DNA of 64,000 nt from an uncultured Planctomycetota bacterium (GCA_900696465.1 CAADGE010000022.1:62001-126000); one strand, 5' to 3'; shown: positions 1 to 9,412, counted from the stretch's first letter. Notes: generated by a model not told the origin, from the sequence alone. Program-made: numbers and translations.

Positions 1-54
1 GGATCGTCCATCGAGGAGTCGGCGCGGCTACTATGGCGACTCTCTAGGGACGAG

Positions 55-723
55 ATGGCAAAGGGCACTCTCGACGCTTTGGGGGAACAAATATTCACGG
101 ACGGCAAAGTGCGCAAGGCGCTCGATGCTGTCATGGCTGACCCACCGAGGCCTTTCCTGAAAATACTTCGTAGCGCCGCGGGCGACGGTGTCCTTACTCC
201 GCAGCAAATCAAAGAGAGTATTGCCCGCATATGGGTAAAAGGGCCGTCGTCAACGAGTGCAAACCCTCGTACCAGCACTCGTGAGAAACGAGTGGCGGTG
301 CAAGCAGAAAGTCCGTCTCGCACCTCAAAGGCTTCGCGAAGACGTGGGAAATCCGCTTCCGTTTACGCCGAGTCCCATCACACTTCTGACAAGCCAAGAG
401 AGGCGGTCGAGCTCTACCGGGCAATCGACCAATTCTGCCTCTCCTTGCGGCCGGGTGCTGTCGAAAGGCGGTATCTCGCGAAGTACATCAGCTATGTGAT
501 CGGCAAGGAAACATTCTGCTCACTCCACATCCTGCGCGGTGGCCTTCGTGTGTGGTTGAAGCTGAAATACAATCGCTTGGACAGTCCGCCGGCTTTTGCG
601 CGCGACATGTCGGGCATCGGTCATTGGGGGATAGGGGACTTGGAACTTGCCATCAACAGTCACTCCCAACTCGAAGAGGGACTGCCGTTTGTGCGAACGT
701 CGTTTGAAGCGTGCGCTGGTTGA
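55..723 (+). CDS. DUF5655-like C-terminal domain protein (possibly 5'-truncated)
   Basis: This protein has 222 residues as read from the ATG at 55. Roughly the last 100 residues (about 118-222) resemble the DUF5655 fold, with a segment like LFRAI-x-FCLSL, then VWLKLKYN, then the characteristic RDMSGIGHWGIGDLELAI. The first 115 residues are basic and low in complexity (Ser/Arg-rich) and I do not recognise them. An AGGGA sequence about 5 bases before the ATG supports this start. The reading frame is nevertheless open to the left edge of the window, so the gene could begin further upstream. A methyltransferase remnant begins immediately after the stop, which suggests the pair derives from a restriction/modification or other accessory locus. 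DUF5655 has no settled biochemical function, so none is assigned. Confidence 0.6.
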   Translation: MAKGTLDALGEQIFTDGKVRKALDAVMADPPRPFLKILRSAAGDGVLTPQQIKESIARIWVKGPSSTSANPRTSTREKRVAVQAESPSRTSKASRRRGKSASVYAESHHTSDKPREAVELYRAIDQFCLSLRPGAVERRYLAKYISYVIGKETFCSLHILRGGLRVWLKLKYNRLDSPPAFARDMSGIGHWGIGDLELAINSHSQLEEGLPFVRTSFEACAG

Positions 724-882
724 TCGAGTCGAGAGGCTACAGCAATCCGAACGACATCATTCTCGACGCCTTCTGCGGATGCCGAGCGCGAGTGCGCCGC
801 GTTCCACAAAAAGTCCGGGCGGATCATTAAGCTCATCACCGTGCAGGAAATCCTCGACGAGCTGCATGTTCAGAAGATGTAA
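708..882 (+). pseudogene. Remnant of a site-specific DNA methyltransferase (internal deletion)
   Basis: Two pieces of an N-4/N-6 DNA methylase can be read in different frames. From about 717 the frame gives a peptide ending in NPNDIILDAFCGC, which is the SAM-binding motif I region (usually DPFCGxGT). From about 788 another frame gives ERECAAFHKKSGRIIKLIT and then VQEILDELHVQKM followed by a stop, which resembles the extreme C-terminus of this methylase family. The central catalytic part is missing, so this is a non-functional deletion product. It abuts the DUF5655-like gene upstream and a truncated transposase downstream. Identification rests on short motifs and is moderately secure. Confidence 0.55.
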
Positions 883-1017
883 AGGGCAATCGTCGTTGCG
901 ACAGATGCCGCCCATGTAGGCGTAAAGTTGCGGTTCGATGTCCGGCTTGATCAGATTCGCACGATTTTCGGTGGAGAAAATCGCGTGAATCAGCAAACGC
1001 GTCAGGGTTTGAGCCAT
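883..1017 (-). pseudogene. Truncated IS200-like (Y1) transposase, N-terminal fragment
   Basis: From the ATG at 1017 about 45 residues match the start of IS200/REP-associated tyrosine transposases, for example MAQTLTRLLIHAIFST and later YAYMGGICRNDDCPL. In intact relatives this is followed by a His-x-His motif and a catalytic Tyr. Here the homology stops at about 883, where the sequence becomes the antisense of the methyltransferase tail, and the open frame to 757 is read-through of unrelated DNA. The element therefore lost its catalytic core, most likely by the deletion that joined it to the methyltransferase remnant. Confidence 0.6.
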
Positions 1018-1098
1018 GCGCCGCGATGGTGAAGGACGGTCGGTCGGTCGTCAAGACGACTCCGTTGGGGTCGCGGGGTAGGGGGGCGATTCCACGCA

Positions 1099-1143
1099 CA
1101 GGGGCGTTGCCCCTGCCTACGCACTGCCAGCCCTTCGGGCTGG
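1099..1143. repeat. Two adjacent REP-like hairpins in the gap 1018-1328
   Basis: Two perfect 7-bp stems with 3-nt loops lie next to each other: CAGGGGC/GTT/GCCCCTG at 1099-1115 and CCAGCCC/TTC/GGGCTGG at 1127-1143. On the minus strand the first is preceded by GTAG (1117-1120), the tetranucleotide typically found at the foot of REP hairpins. A truncated IS200-like transposase lies just upstream, consistent with a REP/RAYT relationship. I see no credible gene in the rest of 1018-1328. Confidence 0.5.
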
Positions 1144-1328
1144 GAGAAGTTGCCACTGATCGCAGCCGGATAGTCATCTTACCTCTTCTTCTCCGTTGGT
1201 TTCTTTTCCGTTGCATCCGCCTTGCAGACGCCCGCCAAGGGCACATGGACTCCACTTGCGTAATGCCCATTCATCTGTTCACAGCAATGCTCCAACTAGA
1301 TGCTCAATGCCGACGTTCACCACAGACG

Positions 1329-2492
1329 TCACGGTAACAACAAATCCACAAACGCCCCCACGTCCCGACCGTCCAGCACGCCGTCGTCGTTCACATCGAA
1401 GCGGCAAAGCTCATCCGGCGTCAACAGCTCCAGCAGCGCACTGACGAATGGCCCGATGTCCGCAGGGTTCACCGCGCCGTTGCCGTCGGTGTCACCGCGC
1501 CTGCACTCGGGCAAGACCGCGCTCCCGATAAGTACCATCCCCCGCGGCTGCGTGATGCCCGACGCGACCGGCAGGACTTCGCCGAACTCCATCGCATCAC
1601 CGTCGCCGTTCAAGTCGCGCACCAGATAGACCGTCCCCGCTGCATCATCGGCCGCGACGTACAGCACACCCGCGGGGCCGGGCGTCATCACCGCCGCCAA
1701 AGCGAGCCCGCCGGCGTAGATCGTCACCTCGCCGAAATCGAGCACGTCGTCGTCGCCCGTCAGATCGTGCAACCGCAGAATCTCCCCGCCGGTCGGCCGC
1801 AGGAGATATGAAAGCAGGTTATCGTGGGAATGCAGATGCGTGCCCGGCGAAAAATTCTCGGCATAGCTGATATTCTCCGCGAAGCTGAAATAGTCGCCGT
1901 CGCCGTCGCGATCGCGCAGGATGCGAACCGGCACGGCCGTGAGGTTCTGCGCCACGAGCAAACGGCCGTCCTGCCGAATGGCGATCGACCGAGGGGCCGT
2001 CAATCCTTCCGCGATGAACCGCACTTCACCGAGATCGAGGGCGTCGTCGTCGTCGTTCAGATCGGCAACAACCAGCAATCGGCCGGATGCCGCATCTGCG
2101 ACGAACAGTCCGCCGCCGACACCGGCGGTCAGGCCCTGATAATCACGTGTCGGCGGGCCGGGCGGCAACTCGGCAAAGATGCTCACTTCGCCGAAATCCA
2201 GCGCATCCCCGTCGCCGTTCAGATCGCGCAGCCGAATCACCCGCAGATTGCCGGGATCGAGCACGAACAGATCGTCGCCGATCGCTGCCATCGCCGTGAC
2301 ACCGACAGGAAGCCCGTCGGCGTAGAGCCGTACCTCGTTGAACTCGAAGAAGTCGCCGTCGCCGTTGAGATCGTGGAGGACGCGCACCTGTCCCGGCCGG
2401 CTGACAAAGAGCCGGTCGTCGTCGGCGCGCACGTCACCCGCAGTGATGAAAAACAGAATCGCGCCGGCAGTTCGCAGGAGTCTTCCACTCAT
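1329..2492 (-). CDS. Secreted repeat protein with dockerin-like C-terminus
   Basis: The 387-residue protein starts best at the ATG at 2492, which directly precedes a signal peptide (TAGAILFFITAGDVRA). A longer frame to 2567 lacks such a signal. The body holds about six repeats of roughly 50 residues, each carrying an Asp-rich loop such as DLNGDGDFFEFNEV or DLNGDGDALDFGEV between short hydrophobic strands, a pattern compatible with a calcium-binding beta-propeller. The last 60 residues contain two further Asp-rich loops (GDTDGNGAVNPADI and DVNDDGVLDGRDVGAFVDLL) and end in LLLP, like the dockerin-type domain on planctomycete surface proteins. The protein is probably extracellular. Its ligand cannot be told, and no cohesin gene is visible nearby. 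Confidence 0.75.
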   Translation of the reverse strand: MSGRLLRTAGAILFFITAGDVRADDDRLFVSRPGQVRVLHDLNGDGDFFEFNEVRLYADGLPVGVTAMAAIGDDLFVLDPGNLRVIRLRDLNGDGDALDFGEVSIFAELPPGPPTRDYQGLTAGVGGGLFVADAASGRLLVVADLNDDDDALDLGEVRFIAEGLTAPRSIAIRQDGRLLVAQNLTAVPVRILRDRDGDGDYFSFAENISYAENFSPGTHLHSHDNLLSYLLRPTGGEILRLHDLTGDDDVLDFGEVTIYAGGLALAAVMTPGPAGVLYVAADDAAGTVYLVRDLNGDGDAMEFGEVLPVASGITQPRGMVLIGSAVLPECRRGDTDGNGAVNPADIGPFVSALLELLTPDELCRFDVNDDGVLDGRDVGAFVDLLLP

Positions 2493-2582
2493 GCCGGCAG
2501 GGAGCTTAACGTCGGGCCGACGGCTCGAAAAGTCTGCGACAACTCGAGCGAATTCCTTTACCGGCACATCCGCCAGTTCCGA

Positions 2583-3911
2583 TCAAAGCCGCCGCAGTTG
2601 ATCGCGCATGATGGCGATCGATTCGTCGATGATCTCCGGACGGACATCCAGCACCGGCCGCAGTCGGATCGACCGCTCACCGCTCCGCAGCGTGAGCAGT
2701 CCGAGCGCGAAGCAGCCCTTCCAGAACGCATTGCGCGTTTCGGTGTCCGGCAGGTCGAAGGCCAGCAGCAGACCGCGGCCGCGCACCGCCGAAATCTTCG
2801 ACGTCTCCGCCTCCAGCCCCCGAAGTTGAATGAGGAAGCGCTCGCCCATCTCCCGGGCGTTATCCACCAGCCGCTCCTGCTCGATGATGTTCAGGTAGTG
2901 CGTTGAGCGCACCATGTCGGTGAAGTTGCCGCCCCAGGTGCTGTTGATACGGCTGGAGACGCGGAACACATTCTCCGGCACCTCGTCCAGCCGGCGGCCG
3001 ACCATGATCCCGCAGACCTGCGCCTTTTTCCCGAAGACGAGAATATCCGGCAGCACGCCGAAATGCTGGCAGCACCAGTTCCGACCACTCATGCACATGC
3101 CGGTCTGCACTTCGTCGAAGATCAGCAGCAGGTCATGCTCGTCGCAGATGCGCCGAAGCGTCCGATACCAATCCGCGCGGAAATGGTTGTCACCCCCCTC
3201 GCACTGGATCGGCTCGATGATGATCGCGCAGATGCGATGCGGCCGCGCCTCGATCGCCGCAAGTATCTCCAGCTCCGCCGCCTTCTCATCGATACCGGCA
3301 CGCGTCTGCCGTTCTGCCTCCGGCAGCGCGAAATCCAGCCGCGGACTCGATACCCGCGGCCAGTCAAACTTGGCGAAATAGCGAACCTTGTTCGGATCGG
3401 TATTGGTCAGCGACATCGTGTAGCCGCTGCGGCCATGAAAAGCGTGACGGAAGTGCAGCACGTCGGTGCCGATTTCGCCGCGGCCGGCCGCAAGATTCTT
3501 GCGAACCTTCCAGTCCATCGCCGCCTTGAGGGCGTTCTCCACCGCCAGCGCCCCGCCCTCGATGAAGAAATACCGGTCCAGCTCCGGCGTGCCGACTACC
3601 CGCGTGAACGTCTGCACGAATCGGGCATAGCGCCGGGTGTAAACGTCGGAGTTCGCCACCTTGACCAGCGCTCCTTCGAGCAGGTCTTCGCGCACCTCCG
3701 GCTGATTGAAGTAAGGATGATTGAAGCCGATCGGCATCGAGGCGTAGAAACTGTACAGATCAATCAGACTCCGCTCGCCGTGGGCATCGTAAAGCCGGCA
3801 GCCCTCGCTTCGTTCCAGGTCCACGACGATCTCGAAACCGTCCACCAGAATGTGTTTCTTGAGTTCACCGATGACCCTGCGGGCATCCATGAGTTCGATG
3901 GTCGTTTGCAT
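2583..3911 (-). CDS. lat: L-lysine 6-aminotransferase (lysine epsilon-aminotransferase)
   Basis: This is a 442-residue class III PLP aminotransferase. It transfers the epsilon-amino group of lysine to 2-oxoglutarate, giving 2-aminoadipate-6-semialdehyde (which cyclises to piperideine-6-carboxylate). The diagnostic segments are DLYSFYASMPIGFNHP near residue 51, IIIEPIQCEGGDNHF near 231, the cofactor motif IFDEVQTGM (264-272) and the Schiff-base region FGKKAQVCG (K295 or K296), all closely resembling known LAT enzymes. The frame extends to 3995, but homology starts at MQTTIELMDARRV, so the ATG at 3911 is chosen. The gene stands alone on the minus strand. The partner dehydrogenase for its product is encoded far away at 42867-44435. 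Confidence 0.9.
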   Translation of the reverse strand: MQTTIELMDARRVIGELKKHILVDGFEIVVDLERSEGCRLYDAHGERSLIDLYSFYASMPIGFNHPYFNQPEVREDLLEGALVKVANSDVYTRRYARFVQTFTRVVGTPELDRYFFIEGGALAVENALKAAMDWKVRKNLAAGRGEIGTDVLHFRHAFHGRSGYTMSLTNTDPNKVRYFAKFDWPRVSSPRLDFALPEAERQTRAGIDEKAAELEILAAIEARPHRICAIIIEPIQCEGGDNHFRADWYRTLRRICDEHDLLLIFDEVQTGMCMSGRNWCCQHFGVLPDILVFGKKAQVCGIMVGRRLDEVPENVFRVSSRINSTWGGNFTDMVRSTHYLNIIEQERLVDNAREMGERFLIQLRGLEAETSKISAVRGRGLLLAFDLPDTETRNAFWKGCFALGLLTLRSGERSIRLRPVLDVRPEIIDESIAIMRDQLRRL

Positions 3912-4418
3912 GTTCGTATCCGTCTTGTAGAAGGACAGGTCCGTCGCCGGAAAAGATCGCAAAAGCTCAGCTGCGCCCATGCATACCGGAAGCAACCCCG
4001 ACCGACCGCCGAGAACGGGCGCGCACTTCTTATCGGCGAAAGTCGGGAAACAGGTAAGCAGCGACGCGGACCGTCACTCGTTAAAGACTTTGGACATGAA
4101 CGGATCGCAGCCGATGGAGGTCTTGTGGCAGGGGGGGTGGCTCTGCCGGCGCGTCCCGTAACCGACGCCTCGGCCCTCGGTGGATGTAATGACAAGCTGC
4201 TCGATCATGGCACGACCCTCGTATCTCCATCCCTTGCGATACGTACGAAAAATCTTAGCCCGCGGCCCGAAAGGCGTCAACAACCGCGGGACCATCGCGA
4301 TCTGCATGACGCACATTCGATGCGCTGGGTCACATGTCAGGTTCGCTTTTCGCAATGCACGCAGATGGATAGAATTGCGTCCAGCAACCTTGAACCCGCA
4401 ATCTCGAGGACATCTGCC
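3912..4418. other. Divergent intergenic region, 507 bp
   Basis: This lies between the divergently transcribed lysine aminotransferase (minus) and 3-hydroxybutyryl-CoA dehydrogenase (plus). The forward frame of the dehydrogenase is open back to 3063, but that part has no recognisable protein homology and overlaps the aminotransferase, so it is treated as non-coding. Apart from a possible promoter near 4347-4375, I see no RNA gene or riboswitch that I can name. Confidence 0.5.
4347..4375 (+). promoter_or_regulatory. Possible sigma-70-like promoter for the hydroxybutyryl-CoA dehydrogenase
   Basis: TTTTCG and TAGAAT are separated by exactly 17 bp, 44 bp upstream of the ATG at 4419. The -35 match is weak, so this is a suggestion only. 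Confidence 0.25.
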
Positions 4419-5273
4419 ATGAAAATCGAATCCGCCCTCATCATCGGCTCCGGAACCATGGGTCGCGGCATCGCGCAGGTCGCAGCCACCGCCGGTCTCG
4501 TCACCTACGTCCACGACGTCAATGCCGAACAGGTCAAAAAGGCCCTCGCCGAGATCGAAAAAAGTCTCGGCAAGCTCGTCGAAAAGGGCAAGCTCCCCGC
4601 CGACACCGCCGCGAGCGCCAAGGCGAACCTGAAGACCGTCGGCTCGCTCGACGAAATCAACTGGCCGAAAGTGGGCATCGTCATCGAGGCCATCTACGAA
4701 AACTTCGACGCCAAGGTGTCACTCTACAAGCAGGTGCATGACAAGCTCCCCGCCGGCGCGATCCTCGCCAGCAACACCAGCAGCATCAGCATCACCAAGC
4801 TTGCCGCGGCGACGAACCGCCCGGCGCAGTTCATCGGCATGCACTTCTTCAACCCCGTGCCGCTCATGACGCTCGTCGAAGTCATCCGCGGCTTACAGAC
4901 GGACGACGCGACCGTGTCCGCCGTCGAAGCCCTCGCAAAACAGATGGGCAAGAACCCGCTGCGATGCCACGACATGCCCGGCTTCGTGTCGAACCGCGTC
5001 CTGATGCCCATGATCAACGAGGCGGCCTTCGCCTTGATGGAAGGCGTGGCCGACGCGCCGACGATCGACGAGATCATGAAGCAGGGGTGCAACTTCCCGA
5101 TGGGCCCGCTGACCTTGGCGGATTTCATCGGCGTCGATGTCTGCCTGAATATTCTGGAAGTGCTGCACAAGGACCTGGGCGATCCCAAGTTCCGCCCTTG
5201 CCCGCTGCTGCGAAAGATGGTCGACGCCGGTTGGCTTGGCCGCAAATCCGGCCGCGGTTTCCATCAATACTGA
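4419..5273 (+). CDS. hbd: 3-hydroxybutyryl-CoA dehydrogenase
   Basis: The 284-residue length is typical of stand-alone enzymes that interconvert acetoacetyl-CoA and 3-hydroxybutyryl-CoA with NAD(P)H. The Rossmann motif IGSGTMGRGIAQ begins near residue 8. The catalytic region IGMHFFNPVPLMTLVEV supplies the active-site His, and DMPGFVSNRVLMP carries the conserved Asn. The C-terminal dimerisation domain with MGPLTLADFIGVDV and GLGRKSGRGF-like text is complete. The start at 4419 is chosen because MKIESALIIGSG is the family N-terminus. The enzyme is followed on the same strand by enoyl-CoA hydratase and an acyl-CoA mutase, suggesting a short-chain acyl-CoA pathway, although gaps of 228 and 202 bp mean a single operon is not proven. 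Confidence 0.92.
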   Translation: MKIESALIIGSGTMGRGIAQVAATAGLVTYVHDVNAEQVKKALAEIEKSLGKLVEKGKLPADTAASAKANLKTVGSLDEINWPKVGIVIEAIYENFDAKVSLYKQVHDKLPAGAILASNTSSISITKLAAATNRPAQFIGMHFFNPVPLMTLVEVIRGLQTDDATVSAVEALAKQMGKNPLRCHDMPGFVSNRVLMPMINEAAFALMEGVADAPTIDEIMKQGCNFPMGPLTLADFIGVDVCLNILEVLHKDLGDPKFRPCPLLRKMVDAGWLGRKSGRGFHQY

Positions 5274-5307
5274 TCAAACGCCAGGCATTCAGGAAGCCGC
5301 GGTAAAC

Positions 5308-5330
5308 CGGATTCTGAATCGAGGAATCCG
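5308..5330 (+). terminator. Weak hairpin after the dehydrogenase gene
   Basis: CGGATTC (5308-5314) and GAATCCG (5324-5330) form a 7-bp stem with a 9-nt loop 35 bp after the stop. A T-rich stretch (GTTTTCTTTCTT) follows about 20 bp later. It may act as a terminator but lacks a directly adjacent T-run. Confidence 0.3.
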
Positions 5331-5372
5331 AGGGGTAGCAATCGCCCCGTTTTCTTTCTTGCGATCAGTAAT

Positions 5373-5393
5373 CCTCAATCCAAAATCCAATAT
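5373..5393. repeat. Short heptanucleotide tandem repeat
   Basis: Three degenerate 7-mers, CCTCAAT, CCAAAAT and CCAATAT, follow one another. They resemble the AT-rich heptameric short tandem repeats seen between genes of several bacteria. A related array of TTCAAAT-type units lies at 33054-33081. Confidence 0.4.
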
Positions 5394-5405
5394 CTCGCTT
5401 TCCCC

Positions 5406-5434
5406 TTTTCCCGCCGCCCCGATTTCCCTATAAT
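5406..5434 (+). promoter_or_regulatory. Candidate promoter for the enoyl-CoA hydratase gene
   Basis: A consensus TATAAT (5429-5434) sits 17 bp after TTTTCC (5406-5411) and 67 bp before the start codon. The -10 is perfect and the -35 is poor. Confidence 0.4.
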
Positions 5435-5501
5435 GGACCCCGTCCGTTCTGGGCGATCTTCACCCAATCGGGTATGTACGAGTTAAACGGGGCCTGACAC
5501 G

Positions 5502-6284
5502 ATGAGCACGCAAGTCGTTTACGAACAACAGGGGCAGATTGGGCGCATCCGCTTCAACAGCCCGAACGGCATCAACCTCCTCTCCGTTCCCGTCATGGCG
5601 GCGATTGAAGCCCGCCTGGCGGAGATCGAGGGTCAGCATCCCGAGGTCCGCGTCCTGATCCTCACCGGCGAGGGCCGCACCTTCATGGCCGGCGCAGATA
5701 TCGACGAGATGGCCAGCGCCCCCGGCGAGGCCGGTCGCGCCTTCTCGCGACGCGGCCAGCAGTTCATGAACCGCCTGGCAAACTTTCATCACGCCGTCAC
5801 CATCGCCGCCATCAACGGCCCGGCCCTCGGCGGCGGCTGCGAGCTGGCCATCGCCTGCGATCTGCGCATCATGGCTGACAGCGCAACCATCGGCTTCCCC
5901 GAGGTCAAGCTGGGCCTCATCCCCGGCTGGGGCGGCACGCAGCGGGCCTTCGCGCTCATCGGCCCCGCACGCGTCCGACGCATGCTGCTCACCGGCGAAA
6001 AGCTCAACGGCCGCACGGCCCTTGAGATCGGCCTTGCGAATGAGTGCGTCCCGCTCGATGGTCTCAGTGCCGCGACGGATCGCCTGGCAAACGACATCCT
6101 CACGAACGGCCCCTCCGCCGTGCGCCTCGTCAAGCAGGTGCTCTGCACGCACGAGTCGTCCTGGCTGGAGCGCGGCTTCGCCGGCGAAGCCGAACTCTTC
6201 GGCAAGGCCTTCATGGGCGAAGAATCCCGCGAGGGCCTCCGCGCCTTTCTGGAGAAGCGCCCGCCAAGCTGGGCGACGGCGTAA
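5502..6284 (+). CDS. Enoyl-CoA hydratase/isomerase (crotonase family)
   Basis: This 260-residue crotonase-fold enzyme probably hydrates short trans-2-enoyl-CoA to 3-hydroxyacyl-CoA. The oxyanion-hole segments are FMAGADIDEM (61-70) and PALGGGCELAIACDLRI. The two glutamates that activate water in true hydratases are both present, E114 in GGGCELA and E134 in FPEVKLGLIPGWGGTQR. The C-terminal helices end in a typical length. With the upstream 3-hydroxybutyryl-CoA dehydrogenase it could form the crotonyl-CoA to acetoacetyl-CoA segment of butyrate or fatty-acid breakdown. Exact substrate length cannot be read from sequence. Confidence 0.88.
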   Translation: MSTQVVYEQQGQIGRIRFNSPNGINLLSVPVMAAIEARLAEIEGQHPEVRVLILTGEGRTFMAGADIDEMASAPGEAGRAFSRRGQQFMNRLANFHHAVTIAAINGPALGGGCELAIACDLRIMADSATIGFPEVKLGLIPGWGGTQRAFALIGPARVRRMLLTGEKLNGRTALEIGLANECVPLDGLSAATDRLANDILTNGPSAVRLVKQVLCTHESSWLERGFAGEAELFGKAFMGEESREGLRAFLEKRPPSWATA

Positions 6285-6419
6285 GTGTGCGGCGCCCCGC
6301 CTGAATAAGTAGCATGTGCTTTCTGTCCGTGGTGATTGCCAGTCCGATCTTGCAATCTAGAAATCGATTTCTGTTTTGCAGGAGTCTTCGCTCCCGCTCA
6401 TAGACGCTGTACCCGCGCT

Positions 6420-6448
6420 TTCCCACGATCCGGTCCTTCCGCTACAAT
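6420..6448 (+). promoter_or_regulatory. Candidate promoter for the acyl-CoA mutase gene
   Basis: TTCCCA and TACAAT (6443-6448) are spaced by 17 bp, 38 bp upstream of the ATG at 6487. The -10 is good and the -35 weak. Confidence 0.3.
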
Positions 6449-6486
6449 AAATCGCTCGTATCCGCGTACCACCTACGGAGCACCGC

Positions 6487-8103
<1,617 letters not shown>

Positions 8104-8136
8104 TTGCCCTCTGCACTCGGGTTAACTCGCGCGCAA

Positions 8137-8320
8137 GTTTCGTAGGGTGGGCACTGCCCATCATGGTGTCCCCCGGGACGCAGTTTCGTAGGGTGGGCAC
8201 TGCCCATCATGGTGTTCCCCGGGACGCAGTTTCGTAGGGTGGGCACTGCCCACCATAATATTCCCCGGGACGCAGTTTCGTAGGGTGGGCACTGCCCACC
8301 ATAATATTCCCCGGGACGCA
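8137..8320. repeat. Four perfect-length 46-bp tandem repeats, each a REP element
   Basis: Units occupy 8137-8182, 8183-8228, 8229-8274 and 8275-8320 with no spacer. Each begins GTTTC, then GTAG followed by a hairpin GGTGGGCAcTGCCCACC (perfect in units 3 and 4; units 1 and 2 have one T for C change), then a CCCCGGGACGCA tail. GTAG plus hairpin is the architecture of REP sequences recognised by RAYT proteins. The array ends 70 bp upstream of the RAYT gene and accounts for most of the 8104-8390 gap. Confidence 0.85.
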
Positions 8321-8390
8321 CGAAAGGCGAGCAACACCCAACCTAAATGGCGCTTGACTCCACTTGGCGAATCCCAAATGATCCCGCTCC

Positions 8391-8963
8391 ATGCCGGAAT
8401 ATCGCCGAGCATTTCAGCCGGGGGGCACATTCTTCTTCACGGTTGTCACTGGCGGACGCCAACCATTCCTATGCACATCGCTTGCAAGGAAGTTCCTGCA
8501 TCGAGCACTCGACACCGAGATTGCATCCCGTCCGTTTGAACTGACCGCCATCGTCCTCCTCCCGGATCATCTTCATGCGATCTGGACGCTTCCCACGAGG
8601 GATGACGATTTTTCATCGCGCTGGGGCCGGATCAAGAAGCGATTTACGCATGAATGGCTTGCCGCCGGCATGCGCGAGTCGGGCATATCCGAAAAACGCA
8701 AGGCGCGACATGACCGCGGCGTGTGGCAGCCGCGGTTTTGGGAACACACCATCCTCAATGAGGCGGATTTCATCGCGCATGTTGATTACATTCACTACAA
8801 TCCCGTCAAGCACGGACAAGCGAAGTGCCCGCATGCGTGGCCGTATTCGAGCTTTCATCGCTATGTCAAGGAAGGACGATACGACATGGATTGGCGATGC
8901 TCATGCAAAACGAATGCGAAGCCGCCGGATTTCAGCGGGATTGTCGGCTTTGCGATGGAATGA
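8391..8963 (+). CDS. REP-associated tyrosine transposase (RAYT, Y1 transposase family)
   Basis: The 190-residue single-strand nuclease is of the HUH type. The metal-binding motif is LLPDHLHAIW (H60 and H62), and the catalytic tyrosine lies in YIHYNPVKHG (Y133 or Y136, on the last helix). RAYT proteins cut and join DNA at REP hairpins and help spread them without terminal inverted repeats of their own. Here the gene is intact and flanked by REP copies: four direct copies upstream and an inverted copy plus a partial one downstream. All the flanking hairpins have a GTAG foot, except the degenerate last one. The start at 8391 gives the family N-terminus with an aromatic FFFTVVT strand. Confidence in family assignment is high; current activity is unknown. 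Confidence 0.88.
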   Translation: MPEYRRAFQPGGTFFFTVVTGGRQPFLCTSLARKFLHRALDTEIASRPFELTAIVLLPDHLHAIWTLPTRDDDFSSRWGRIKKRFTHEWLAAGMRESGISEKRKARHDRGVWQPRFWEHTILNEADFIAHVDYIHYNPVKHGQAKCPHAWPYSSFHRYVKEGRYDMDWRCSCKTNAKPPDFSGIVGFAME

Positions 8964-8975
8964 CTCGGAGTAATG

Positions 8976-9027
8976 CATGGTGGGCGGTGCCCACCCTACG
9001 AAACTGGGTATCGCCCACCCTGCGAAG
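8976..9027. repeat. Inverted REP copy plus degenerate copy downstream of RAYT
   Basis: 8976-9005 is the reverse complement of the 46-bp repeat core (AGTTTC-GTAG-GGTGGGC-ACC-GCCCACC-ATG when read on the minus strand). 9011-9027 is a second, degraded copy (TTCGCAGGGTGGGCGA on the minus strand). Together with the array at 8137-8320 they bracket the transposase gene in opposite orientation. Confidence 0.8.
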
Positions 9028-9412
9028 CTTCGCCAAGTCAGGAATTGTACCGCGTAACGTAAGATCGGAGTGAAGCGCATGGCCGCGCGGACGAGTCCGC
9101 TCCGGGCCGGTGACAACCCTGGTCGGCGGGTAGTCCTCGAGATTCAAGCCCTCGCACCGGCTTAATCGCCGCGTCACTGCCGCGGCTCGGGTTTGCTTCC
9201 AATCGCCCCCGGTCACGCCAGCGGAGGTGCTCAGGCATCACCACGGCGGGGGCCGTCGGCCCCAAATCGAATCATGCCCGAGATTTAGCGATCCGTGGGC
9301 TTTCCGCGGACCGGCCGCCGATTTACAATAGACGGCTGGTTGATTCGTGTTCGGGGGGCCGGCGAAGAGGATGTCGCCGGAATCAGCACTGCATGGAGGT
9401 TCGCCGGCACTC
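9028..9412. other. Intergenic region before smc, 385 bp
   Basis: I find no convincing gene here. The stretch 9060-9260 is GC-rich and rich in short complementary segments but lacks the core motifs of SRP RNA, RNase P RNA or tmRNA. A promoter candidate lies at 9301-9329. Confidence 0.4.
9301..9329 (+). promoter_or_regulatory. Candidate promoter for smc
   Basis: TTTCCG and TACAAT (9324-9329) are separated by 17 bp, 83 bp upstream of the chosen smc start. Confidence 0.3.

Noticed and set aside
836-1270. 144-residue minus-strand ORF
   Set aside because: It overlaps the transposase and methyltransferase remnants in another frame and shows no domain.
3063-4418. Long N-terminal extension of the hydroxybutyryl-CoA dehydrogenase frame
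   Set aside because: It runs antisense to the lysine aminotransferase, has no homology or typical composition, and the family start is at 4419.
8137-8320. Possible CRISPR array
   Set aside because: The 46-bp units abut with no spacers, contain REP hairpins and lie beside a RAYT gene; no cas gene is present.
9060-9260. Structured non-coding RNA (SRP RNA, RNase P or tmRNA)
   Set aside because: None of the conserved core motifs of these RNAs can be found on either strand.
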